A stretch of 64,000 bases of DNA from Nocardioides astragali (GTDB lineage Bacteria > Actinomycetota > Actinomycetes > Propionibacteriales > Nocardioidaceae): contig NZ_JAFMZM010000005.1 in assembly GCF_024436375.1 (NCBI RefSeq), forward strand, positions 1 to 64,000, written 5' to 3'. Shown one piece after another: positions 18,015-25,423 of the stretch (the first letter of the stretch is position 1; every line of letters starts with the position of its first letter). Both the position numbers and the translations under genes were made by a program. Under the pieces are notes generated by a model. The model was not told the origin of the DNA. It saw only the letters and a program-made list of their open reading frames with translations, and ran no database searches.

Positions 18015-18653
18015 ATGGTCGTCCCGGAGCGAGAGGGTGTCAATGCGTTGAGCGAGCAGCAGGGTCCGGTGCCGAAGCGGGCCTACCAGAAGGCCAAGCG
18101 CGCGGAGGACGAGCAGCGCACGCGCGGACGGATCGTCGACGCGGCGGAGCACCTCCATGGCTCCCTCGGGCCTGCCCGGACGACGGTTTCCGCGGTTGCC
18201 GACTGCGCTGGTGTCACGCGCGCCACCGTCTATCGACACTTCGCCGACGAGGAGGCGCTCTTCCTCGCCTGCTCACGGGAGTGGCTGTCGCGGCAGCAGC
18301 TTCCCGACCCGAGTGCCTGGGGGCTCATCGACGACCCGGCCGAGCGACTGCGCACGGGCCTGATGGACATCTACGGCTTCTACCGCCGCGGCGCGCAGAT
18401 GATGACACTCATCCATCGCGATGTGGAGGCGGTGCCGGCCGTCGTCGTGGCCGGCCGGCGCTCACGCGAGCAGGAGTGGCTGCACGCGCTCCTGAGGCCC
18501 CTGCCCGGCCACCGCCGCAAGCTGGTCCGGGCTGCCGTCGCGCACGCCACGAGCTTCACGACGTGGCAGTCGCTCTGCGGCGCACACGGCTTGTCCGACC
18601 GCTCAGCGGTCGAGCTGGTGGTGGGGATGGTCGAACGCGCCGCTCAGCGCTGA
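18015..18653 (+). CDS. TetR-family regulator, cupin-linked
   Basis: About 212 residues from ATG 18015. The N-terminal helix-turn-helix region reads TVSAVADCAGVTRATVYRHFADEEALF; the rest is a helical ligand domain without recognisable motifs. It is unrelated in its recognition helix to the two regulon TetR proteins. Starts at TTG 18048 or the longer ORF from 17949 are possible, but the latter would read through the palindrome at 17995-18008. It probably controls itself and the divergent cupin gene. Its 3' end overlaps the convergent SnoaL-like gene by 10 nt. Confidence 0.82.
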   Translation: MVVPEREGVNALSEQQGPVPKRAYQKAKRAEDEQRTRGRIVDAAEHLHGSLGPARTTVSAVADCAGVTRATVYRHFADEEALFLACSREWLSRQQLPDPSAWGLIDDPAERLRTGLMDIYGFYRRGAQMMTLIHRDVEAVPAVVVAGRRSREQEWLHALLRPLPGHRRKLVRAAVAHATSFTTWQSLCGAHGLSDRSAVELVVGMVERAAQR

Positions 18654-19018
18654 GGGAACTCGATCTGCGGCGTGCGCCCGATGAGCAGCCGGCGACACCT
18701 GTCGCCGGCGCCGTCGAGCATGGCGGAGGCGTTGAACGACGCCTCGAAGTCACCATCGCGGGTGGTGCGGCCGAGCACCAGCTCGACGTCGCCGACCCGA
18801 GCACCTTCGGTGACGTGGTGGACGAGCACGCTCTTCTCCCGCTGCTCGAGGTAGGCCTCGAGGCCGGCACGGTCACCCACGAACTCGGCGGACTCGCCCG
18901 CGCCCCTGGAGAACTGCACCGACATCACGAAGTCGTCCGTGATCAGGTCGAGCACCCGCTCGGGCTCGTCGGAGTCCATGATCTCGAACCACCGCTCGAG
19001 GAAGGGCGTCGCCGTCAT
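18644..19018 (-). CDS. SnoaL-like (NTF2-fold) protein
   Basis: A 124-residue NTF2-like protein starting MTATPFLERWFEIMDSDEPER. Length and the pattern of an N-terminal helix, then DFVMSVQFSRG and four strands, fit the SnoaL/NTF2 fold. It overlaps the upstream SnoaL-like gene by 4 nt (ATGA), so the two are translationally coupled and may form a hetero-oligomer. Function unknown. Confidence 0.75.
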   Translation of the reverse strand: MTATPFLERWFEIMDSDEPERVLDLITDDFVMSVQFSRGAGESAEFVGDRAGLEAYLEQREKSVLVHHVTEGARVGDVELVLGRTTRDGDFEASFNASAMLDGAGDRCRRLLIGRTPQIEFPQR

Positions 19019-19374
19019 CGGTCCTCCACCAGGACGTGGTCGGTGTCGAAGGTGACCTGATAGCTGGCGATCAGCCCGTCCGCGCCGAGCCGTACGCCGG
19101 AGAGGAACCGTCCGGTCGTGGTGGGCCCCTCGGTGACCTTCCCGTAGACGAACTCGACATCGGCGTCGCGTGACTGCCGCAGGACCACGTGGGCCCGGTT
19201 GGACACGCCGCGGGCCCCGAGGTAGCCGCCCATCTCCGTGCGTCCGAGGCCGCGCCTGGCCCCGGCGGGCAGCACGATCGTGAAGCGCACGTCGGGGTCG
19301 AGCATGGCGAGGGCGTCGTCGAGGCGGTCCTCGTCGACGGCCCGGTAGTAGCGGGCGAGGGTGGTCTCGGACAT
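19015..19374 (-). CDS. SnoaL-like (NTF2-fold) protein, leaderless
   Basis: A 119-residue protein starting MSETTLARYYRAVDEDRLDDALAML, a typical NTF2/SnoaL N-terminus, with FTIVLPAG and AHVVLRQSRDADVEFVYGKV strands after it. No ribosome site precedes the ATG. A minus-strand TCGACA-N17-TAACTT ends 7 nt before the ATG, so transcription should begin at the start codon. Operator E begins 4 nt upstream. It is divergent from the acyl-CoA dehydrogenase operon, whose intermediates it may bind or rearrange. Confidence 0.78.
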   Translation of the reverse strand: MSETTLARYYRAVDEDRLDDALAMLDPDVRFTIVLPAGARRGLGRTEMGGYLGARGVSNRAHVVLRQSRDADVEFVYGKVTEGPTTTGRFLSGVRLGADGLIASYQVTFDTDHVLVEDR

Positions 19375-19377
19375 GAA

Positions 19378-19394
19378 ACTGAAGTTAGTTCAAC
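19378..19394. promoter_or_regulatory. Operator E, SnoaL-like pair promoter
   Basis: ACTGAA-GTTAG-TTCAAC matches the operator consensus at 10 of 12 arm positions. It covers the likely -10 region of the leaderless minus-strand transcript. Confidence 0.65.
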
Positions 19395-19421
19395 TTGGGG
19401 GCCTTGTCGAGACCGTGGGGG

Positions 19422-19465
19422 TTGCCAACCGGGTGCGCAGCGCCCTAAATTGAATTCAAGTCAGT
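19422..19465 (+). promoter_or_regulatory. Promoter and operator F of the acyl-CoA dehydrogenase/kinase operon 1
   Basis: TTGCCA (19422-19427), an 18-nt spacer and TAAATT (19446-19451) form a promoter. Operator F, ATTGAA-TTCAA-GTCAGT (19449-19465, 10 of 12), overlaps the -10 box and start point. The TAAATT box is the same hexamer as in the promoter at 9171. Confidence 0.65.
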
Positions 19466-19499
19466 TTGCTTCTACCGGCACTCAACCTCGCGAGGGACC

Positions 19500-20696
19500 A
19501 TGGACCATCCGGCACTCGCCCCCGATCCCAGGCCGGGCGACGGTGCGTCGGCACCGTCCCCGGCCTGGCACCAACCCTGGCCCGAGGCCGATGCGTCCGT
19601 CCTCGCCCCCGTGGCCGAGCACGAGGACCTCCGCAAGGTGGTCCGCGACATCCTCGGCGCCCACGCCGACCACGAGCAGGTACGCCGAGCAGCAGACGGT
19701 CCGCTGGGCTACTCCGCCGAGCTGTGGAAGCTCCTCAACGACGAGATGAGCGTGGGAGCCATGGCCGTGCCGGAGGACCGAGGCGGACTCGGTGTCGGCC
19801 TCGGGATGGTGGCGGTCGTGCTGGAGGAGGCCGGTCGGGCCCTGCTGCCTGAGCCGCTGCTGGTCTCCGCCGTGCTCGGTGTCCGTGCCGTCCTGGCCGC
19901 ACCGCTCGGCAGCATCCCCGGCGAGCTCGTGGACGGCCTGACCGCGGGACACCTGGTCGCCGCGCTCGCGACCGGACCGGGCGCCGACGCGTCGCTCGCC
20001 GCCACCGGGACCGACGGAGCGCTGACGGTCTCCGGACGGGTCGGTCGGGCCCTGCTCGGCGCGACGGCCGACCTGATGGTGGTCGTCGCCGACAGCGCCG
20101 GGGGAGAGGCGCTCCACCTCGTCGACCTCCGCCACGTGCGTGAGGCCGAGCGCCGGCCGCTGGAGGTGCTCGACCACACCCGTCGACAGGCCGCGGTCGA
20201 GCTGGTCGCGGCCCCGGCACACCTGATCGCCGGACCGGAGCACGCAGGGGCTGTGCTCGCCGACCTGGACGTCGTACGCCGCATCGTGCTGGCCGCCGAG
20301 CATGTCGGCATGATCGAGGCGATGCTCGACCTGACCCGCACCTATCTCGGGCAGCGCGAGCAGTTCGGGCGTCCCCTGGCCTCCTTCCAGGTGATCAAGC
20401 ACCGGCTCGCCGACGTGCTCGTCGACCTGGAGCGCGCGCGGTCGGCAGCCCGCTACGCCGCTGCGGTCTTCGTCCAGGATCCCGGATCCGCCGAGCTGCC
20501 TGCTGCTGTCGCCGCTGCCGTCGCGACAGAAGCGGTGATCCGGGTCGCGCACGAGACGGTCCAGCTGCATGGCGGGATCGGCTTCACCTGGGAGCATCCT
20601 GCCCACTACTACCTCCGCCGCGCCCTCGGTGACGAGGCGGTCTTCGGCCCGGCCCACGCGCACCGCGCGCTTGTCGCAGAGCTGCTCGGCGTCTGA
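19500..20696 (+). CDS. acyl-CoA dehydrogenase family protein
   Basis: A 398-residue FAD acyl-CoA dehydrogenase of the divergent FadE type. The C-terminal helical domain has YLGQREQFGRPLASFQVIKHRLAD and ETVQLHGGIGFTWEHPAHYYLRRA, standard for the family. The N-terminal 30 residues are Pro-rich and not conserved, and the FAD-binding middle is weakly conserved. Such subunits often work as heteromers with a second acyl-CoA dehydrogenase, here probably the one two genes downstream. GAGGG precedes the ATG. Its stop overlaps the kinase start. Confidence 0.9.
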   Translation: MDHPALAPDPRPGDGASAPSPAWHQPWPEADASVLAPVAEHEDLRKVVRDILGAHADHEQVRRAADGPLGYSAELWKLLNDEMSVGAMAVPEDRGGLGVGLGMVAVVLEEAGRALLPEPLLVSAVLGVRAVLAAPLGSIPGELVDGLTAGHLVAALATGPGADASLAATGTDGALTVSGRVGRALLGATADLMVVVADSAGGEALHLVDLRHVREAERRPLEVLDHTRRQAAVELVAAPAHLIAGPEHAGAVLADLDVVRRIVLAAEHVGMIEAMLDLTRTYLGQREQFGRPLASFQVIKHRLADVLVDLERARSAARYAAAVFVQDPGSAELPAAVAAAVATEAVIRVAHETVQLHGGIGFTWEHPAHYYLRRALGDEAVFGPAHAHRALVAELLGV

Positions 20697-21769
20697 TGCG
20701 CGACGTGATGAGAGATGTCGCCCCACGGCCTGACGTGGCCGCCGTGCGACCGGGGGAGGAGCTGGACTGGCCCGCGCTCGAGGACTACCTGCGCGCCCAC
20801 CTCCCCGAGGTGCGCGGCGAGTTCTCGGTGCTGCAGTTCCCCAACGGCTCGGCGAACCTGACCTACCTGGTTCGCTTCGGCGACGAGGCACTGGTCGTCC
20901 GGCGACCCCCGTTCGGCACCATCGCGGCCGGGGCGCACGACATGCGGCGCGAGCACACGGTGCTGTCGCGGCTGCACGGGGCATACCCGCGAGCGCCCCT
21001 GGGACTGCACTACTGCGCGGACGAGTCGGTCATCGGCGCCCACTTCCTGGTGTCCGAGTACCGCACGGGCGTCGTGGTCTGGGACCGGGTGCCCACCCAG
21101 CTCGACGTCGGACCGGATGTCGGCCGTCGGATCGGGTTCGCCGTGGTCGACGCGCTCGCCGACCTGCACCTGGTCGACCACCACGCCTGCGGGCTGGGCG
21201 AGCTCGGTCGACCCGACGGCTACCTCGAGCGACAGGTCGGTGGCTGGCAGCGACGGTGGGAGGCGGTCGCGCTCGACGGGCGGGGGACCCTCGACCGGGT
21301 GGGGGAGCTGCTCGTCCGCCACCTCCCGGAGTCCGGTCCGCCGGCCCTGGTGCACAACGACTTCAAGGTCGACAACTGCCAGTTCGCCGCCGGTGATCCG
21401 GGAGTGGTCACGTCGGTCTTCGACTGGGACATGGCGACGCTCGGCGACCCGCTCACCGACCTCGGCACGTTGCTGAACTATTGGCCCGACGGGACCACTC
21501 CGGCTGAGGGCGTACCCGGTGTGGAGCACGTCGGTCTGCCGCGGCGGGACGAGGTCGTCCAGCGTTACGCCGCAAGGACGGGCCTGGACCTGACGCGACG
21601 CGATGTCGCCTGGTACGAGGCGTTCGGCTGCTGGAAGACAGCAGTGATCCTGCAGCAGCTCTACGTCCGGCACCTGCGCGGCGAGAGCGCGGACGACCGG
21701 ATGACCGCGCGGGGCGAGCAGGTCGGTCACATCGCCGCACGGGCCCTCGCGCTCGCCGAGACCCTCTGA
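20696..21769 (+). CDS. APH-family kinase (4-hydroxyacyl-CoA kinase-like)
   Basis: A 357-residue phosphotransferase of the aminoglycoside/choline kinase fold. It has the catalytic loop HNDFKVDN (His220, Asp222, Asn227) and the metal-binding Asp243 in FDWDMATLGDPLTDLG. In this genomic setting the fold is known from LvaA of Pseudomonas levulinate catabolism and the kinase domains of human ACAD10/ACAD11, which phosphorylate 4-hydroxyacyl-CoA so that phosphate can be eliminated. It lies between two acyl-CoA dehydrogenases, which supports that role. Antibiotic resistance is unlikely here. ATG overlaps the previous stop. Confidence 0.85.
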   Translation: MRDVMRDVAPRPDVAAVRPGEELDWPALEDYLRAHLPEVRGEFSVLQFPNGSANLTYLVRFGDEALVVRRPPFGTIAAGAHDMRREHTVLSRLHGAYPRAPLGLHYCADESVIGAHFLVSEYRTGVVVWDRVPTQLDVGPDVGRRIGFAVVDALADLHLVDHHACGLGELGRPDGYLERQVGGWQRRWEAVALDGRGTLDRVGELLVRHLPESGPPALVHNDFKVDNCQFAAGDPGVVTSVFDWDMATLGDPLTDLGTLLNYWPDGTTPAEGVPGVEHVGLPRRDEVVQRYAARTGLDLTRRDVAWYEAFGCWKTAVILQQLYVRHLRGESADDRMTARGEQVGHIAARALALAETL

Positions 21770-21783
21770 TCACAAGGAACAAC

Positions 21784-23007
21784 ATGACGATCGACCTGAC
21801 CCATGACCCTGCCGTCACCGAGCTGGCGGCCCGGACCGCCGCGTTCGTCGACGCCGTCGTCGCGCCGGAGGAGCTTCGGCTCGGCGGTGTCGCGACGGAC
21901 GGCGGCGAGGCGCTGCGGGTGCGCCTCCAGGAGGCCGCCCGCGAGGCCGGCGTCTTCGCACCGCACGTGGCGAAGGAGTACGGCGGACAGGGACTCGACA
22001 TGCGCGGTCGTGCCGTCGTGTTCGAGGAGGCCGGTCGGTCGCTGCTCGGCCCACTCGCTCTCAACATCGCCGCTCCGGACGAGGGGAACATGCACCTCCT
22101 CGAGGCGGTCGCCACGGAGGAGCAGAAGGAGCGCTACCTCCGGCCGCTCGCCGCTGGGAGCGTCCGGTCCAGCTTCTCCATGACCGAGCCCGCACCCGGC
22201 GCCGGCTCGGACCCGGCCGCGCTGGCGACGACGGCCACCCCCACGTCCGGAGGCTGGCTGGTCAACGGCCGCAAGTGGTTCATCACCGGGGCCGACGGGG
22301 CGGCGTACACGATCTGCATGGCCCGCACCTCGGGGCGTCCCGGCGACCGGGGTGGCGCGACCATGTTCCTGATCGACGCGGACACGCCCGGCATGAGGAT
22401 CGTCCGGCACATCGACACCCTCGACCAGGGCTTCTTCGGCGGCCACTGCGAGATCGAGCTCGACGACGTCTTCGTGTCCGAGGCCTCGGTCCTGGGCGCG
22501 GTGGACGAGGGCTTCGCCTACGCGCAGGTCCGGCTGGCGCCGGCGCGCCTGACCCACTGCATGCGCTGGCTCGGGATCGCCCGCCGGTCGCAGGAGATCG
22601 CGGTCGCGCGGGCGAGGGAGCGCGAGCTGTTCGGCTCCCGGCTGGGTGACCTCGGCATGGTGCAGGCGATGATCGCGGACTCCGAGATCGACATCGCGGC
22701 GTCACGGCTGCTGATCTGGCAGGCGTGCACCGAGCTCGACGACGGTCGCAGCGCCGCCCAGTCCAGCTCGATCGCGAAGACGTTCGTCGCCGAGGCCGTC
22801 GGTCGGGTCGTCGACCGCTCGCTGCAGATCTGCGGCGCGCTGGGCGTCTCGGGGGACATCCTGCTCTCGCGCTACTACCGGGAGGTGCGGCCGTTCCGCA
22901 TCTACGACGGCTCGTCGGAGACACACCGCTGGGCCATCGCCAAGCGCCGGCTGCGCGAGGGCGCGGCACCGGCCGTCACCGAGGAGAAGAGGACCGTCCA
23001 TGCCTGA
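21784..23007 (+). CDS. acyl-CoA dehydrogenase, ACAD10/11-like
   Basis: A 407-residue acyl-CoA dehydrogenase. SSFSMTEPAPGAGSDP and GRKWFITGADGA are the FAD/substrate strands; the C-terminus has LQICGALGVSGDILLSRYYREVR and YDGSSETHRWAIAK. It follows the kinase gene by 14 nt. In LvaC and ACAD10/11 this partner removes the phosphate from a 4-phosphoacyl-CoA to give an enoyl-CoA, which is the likely role here. The paralogue in the second module is at 50859-52100. Confidence 0.9.
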   Translation: MTIDLTHDPAVTELAARTAAFVDAVVAPEELRLGGVATDGGEALRVRLQEAAREAGVFAPHVAKEYGGQGLDMRGRAVVFEEAGRSLLGPLALNIAAPDEGNMHLLEAVATEEQKERYLRPLAAGSVRSSFSMTEPAPGAGSDPAALATTATPTSGGWLVNGRKWFITGADGAAYTICMARTSGRPGDRGGATMFLIDADTPGMRIVRHIDTLDQGFFGGHCEIELDDVFVSEASVLGAVDEGFAYAQVRLAPARLTHCMRWLGIARRSQEIAVARARERELFGSRLGDLGMVQAMIADSEIDIAASRLLIWQACTELDDGRSAAQSSSIAKTFVAEAVGRVVDRSLQICGALGVSGDILLSRYYREVRPFRIYDGSSETHRWAIAKRRLREGAAPAVTEEKRTVHA

Positions 23008-23470
23008 GGTCATCGCGCCGTCCCGCACCATCGCCTACGCCGACCTCGTCGACTCGCTCGGAGCCCGCTTCGGGCCGACGCCGTGGTCGATGGTCACGCA
23101 GCCGCAGATCGACGCCTTCGCCGACGTCACCCACGACCACCAGTGGATCCACGTCGACGAGCAGCGGGCGAGCGCGGGACCGTTCGGCACCACCATCGCC
23201 CACGGCTACATGACGCTGTCGCTGGTGCCGTTCTTCCTAGGCCAGCTGCTGGAGGTGACTGGCATCTCGATGGCGGTCAACTACGGCCTGGGCAAGGTGC
23301 GCTTCCCGGCCGCGGTCCCTGTGGGCTCGAGCCTGCAGGCGTCGGCGGAGGTCGTCGACGTGGAACCGCAGGACGGGTCCGTCCGGCTGACCCTGAGGGT
23401 GTCGATCGGCTGCGACCTCGTCGACCGTCCGGTCTGCGTGGCGGACGTCGTCATCCTGTTCGTCGGCTGA
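23000..23470 (+). CDS. MaoC-like (R)-enoyl-CoA hydratase
   Basis: A 156-residue single hotdog protein. The signature reads DHQWIHVDEQRASAGPFGTTIAHGYMTLSL, with the catalytic Asp and His of MaoC-type hydratases. It would add water across the trans-2-enoyl-CoA made by the dehydrogenases upstream. The start ATG 23000 overlaps the preceding gene by 8 nt. It closes the operon and is followed by a strong hairpin. Confidence 0.92.
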   Translation: MPEVIAPSRTIAYADLVDSLGARFGPTPWSMVTQPQIDAFADVTHDHQWIHVDEQRASAGPFGTTIAHGYMTLSLVPFFLGQLLEVTGISMAVNYGLGKVRFPAAVPVGSSLQASAEVVDVEPQDGSVRLTLRVSIGCDLVDRPVCVADVVILFVG

Positions 23471-23481
23471 CTCACCCTGAC

Positions 23482-23514
23482 CCGGGGGCCCGAGCACTCG
23501 GCTCGGACCCCCGG
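23482..23514 (+). terminator. Terminator after the maoC-like gene
   Basis: Inverted repeat with 13-nt arms (ccgggggcccgag / ctcggacccccgg), one mismatch and a 7-nt loop, 12 nt after the stop codon. It separates the operon from the convergent amidase gene. Confidence 0.65.
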
Positions 23515-23542
23515 ACAGTGGCGCGGACTGGATGTCAGTGAC

Positions 23543-25207
23543 TCATGGAGCCGTCGGCCCCGGCGTGGTGCTGAGGTCACGGTTGACGATGCGCCCGCCG
23601 TACGCCTCGGCATAGTCGTAGGCGTAGCCGAGGAGCTCTGCCTCGCTCCACTTCTCGTCCAGCATGATGAGGTTGAAGGGCTTGCCACTGGCATAGGCGC
23701 CGTCAGGTACGACGACCCCGGGCAGCTGCGAGACGTTGATCTCCGAGACGGTGCTCGCGGCGACGCTGCCGCCGAAGATCGGCCCGACCTCGGCGACCTG
23801 CTGCGGGAAGACCAGCGCGTCGAGGTCGTGCGCCTCCATCACCTCGCCGAAGATCCGCAGGTAGTTGTCACGGTTGGCGAGGAAGGGAGCCAGGTCGAGC
23901 GGCGTGCTGAGCCCGGTGACCATGTTGTTGATGCGCGTGTCGCCCTCGAAGCCGTTGGCGTCGGCCCAGGTGTTGAGCTCCTCGATGGAGTGGACCGCAG
24001 CGCTCGGGCCCAGCCGCCCGAGGTACTGCTGGATCGCCCAGCTGTTGCCGCCACCGGTCGACCCTCCTGCGGTGCGCAGCGCGCTGAACCCCGAACCCGC
24101 GAACGGGTCCTCGACCACGGTCGCGCCCTGCTCCTCCAGGTGGGCGACTGCCTCGGCATAGAGCTCGGCGGTCTCCGGCGACAGCACGGAGTTGTTGCCG
24201 ACCCGCCACCCGGCGCCGTACAGACCGATGCGTTTGCCCTCGAGCGCGTGCGTGGAGAGCTGCGAGGTGTAGCCGCCCGCGGGCACGACCGCGCCCTCGG
24301 TCTTCGGGTCCTCAGCGCTGTAGCCGGCCAGGACGTCCATCATGATGGCGGCGTCCTCGACGCTCTTGGCGAGCGGGCCGAGCACGTCGCGGGTGAGGCC
24401 CTGGAGCGGGAAGTTGCCGGTGCTCGGCACCAGCCCGAAGGTCGGCTTGACGGCGTACAGGCTCTGGGCGGAGCCGGGGTTCTGGATCGACCCGCCGGTC
24501 TCCTCCGCCATGCCCGCGACGGCGAAGTCGCCCGCCACCGACGTGGCGGAGCCGCTCGACGAGCCGCCCGGCGCCCAGCCCTGGTTGAGGGCGTTGTAGG
24601 TCGGGCCGTAGGCACTGTTGTTCGCGTTGGAGCCGCTGCCGGCCAGGATGGGCAGGTTCGTCTTGCCGATGATGATGGCGCCCGCATCGCGCAGGCGCTT
24701 GACCGCCGGGGCGTCGGCCTCCGGCACCAGCGAGACGCCGCCGCTGATGGGGGAGGTCAGCGGCCAGCCGGACGTGGTGGGCATGCCCTTCACGTCCATC
24801 GAGTCCTTGATGACGATCGGCACTCCCTCGAGCGGCCCGACGTCCTTCCTCGACTTCTTCCGGCGCGCGTCGGAGGCGGCGGCGTCGGCCAAGGCGTTCG
24901 GGTTCATCTGGGTGAACGCGTTGTAGTAGGGCTCGTAGATGTCGATCCGCGCCAGGTAGGCCTTGGTGAGGTCGACCGAGGTGTACTTGCCGGTCTCCAG
25001 CGCCTTCAGTGTCTCGGTGATGGTGAAGGTGGTGGGGTCCGCGGTGGCGAGGTTGCCCCAGCCGCCGCCGACCGGATCCTTGGTCGAGATGACCGGAGCG
25101 GCGGACACGCTGCCGGTCGTGGTGGCGGTCAGGACGGTGGTGGCCAGGAGGGCACCGACGGCGAGCCCGGCGGTCCGTGCTCGATGCGTCTGCGAAGTGA
25201 TTCTCAT
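23543..25207 (-). CDS. secreted amidase (amidase-signature family)
   Basis: A 554-residue exported hydrolase. The start MRITSQTHRARTAG opens a Sec-type signal peptide with a hydrophobic core and likely cleavage after GSVSA. The Ser-cisSer-Lys triad of the family is visible: Lys in IVIKDSMDVKG, cis-Ser in PGGSSSGSATS, and the nucleophile Ser in AEETGGSIQNPGS. The fold hydrolyses amide bonds in diverse substrates, so the target cannot be named. An upstream in-frame GTG (25240) would add 11 residues before the signal peptide. It stands alone, convergent with the catabolic operon and divergent from lon. Confidence 0.92.
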   Translation of the reverse strand: MRITSQTHRARTAGLAVGALLATTVLTATTTGSVSAAPVISTKDPVGGGWGNLATADPTTFTITETLKALETGKYTSVDLTKAYLARIDIYEPYYNAFTQMNPNALADAAASDARRKKSRKDVGPLEGVPIVIKDSMDVKGMPTTSGWPLTSPISGGVSLVPEADAPAVKRLRDAGAIIIGKTNLPILAGSGSNANNSAYGPTYNALNQGWAPGGSSSGSATSVAGDFAVAGMAEETGGSIQNPGSAQSLYAVKPTFGLVPSTGNFPLQGLTRDVLGPLAKSVEDAAIMMDVLAGYSAEDPKTEGAVVPAGGYTSQLSTHALEGKRIGLYGAGWRVGNNSVLSPETAELYAEAVAHLEEQGATVVEDPFAGSGFSALRTAGGSTGGGNSWAIQQYLGRLGPSAAVHSIEELNTWADANGFEGDTRINNMVTGLSTPLDLAPFLANRDNYLRIFGEVMEAHDLDALVFPQQVAEVGPIFGGSVAASTVSEINVSQLPGVVVPDGAYASGKPFNLIMLDEKWSEAELLGYAYDYAEAYGGRIVNRDLSTTPGPTAP

Positions 25208-25357
25208 CAGCTGTTCTCGATTCTCAGGGGGAGACGCCACAGGGGTGAGAGGGCGTCGTTCCGGAACCTAGGGATGAGTTGTTTCCCGCCGATTGCCGCC
25301 GGATATCGGGCTGTCGCCGACTTTTCGCCCGCGCGCTCGGGTCACGAGGCTGCCGCG

Positions 25358-25376
25358 TGTTCGCCGTGGACGAACA
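25358..25376. promoter_or_regulatory. Inverted repeat upstream of lon, possibly ClgR-like
   Basis: TGTTCG-N7-CGAACA is a perfect 6-bp-arm repeat, 47 nt upstream of lon. It contains GTTCGC and is followed by GCG, resembling the boxes reported for the Clp/Lon regulator ClgR in streptomycetes. The assignment is tentative. Confidence 0.35.
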
Positions 25377-25423
25377 GCGGCATCCTGCGGAACACGAACC
25401 CTGCTTGTGGCAGTTGAGCCAAC

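Noticed and set aside
20696..21769. Aminoglycoside resistance gene
   Set aside because: The fold is APH-like, but position between acyl-CoA dehydrogenases under a catabolic operator points to an acyl-CoA kinase.
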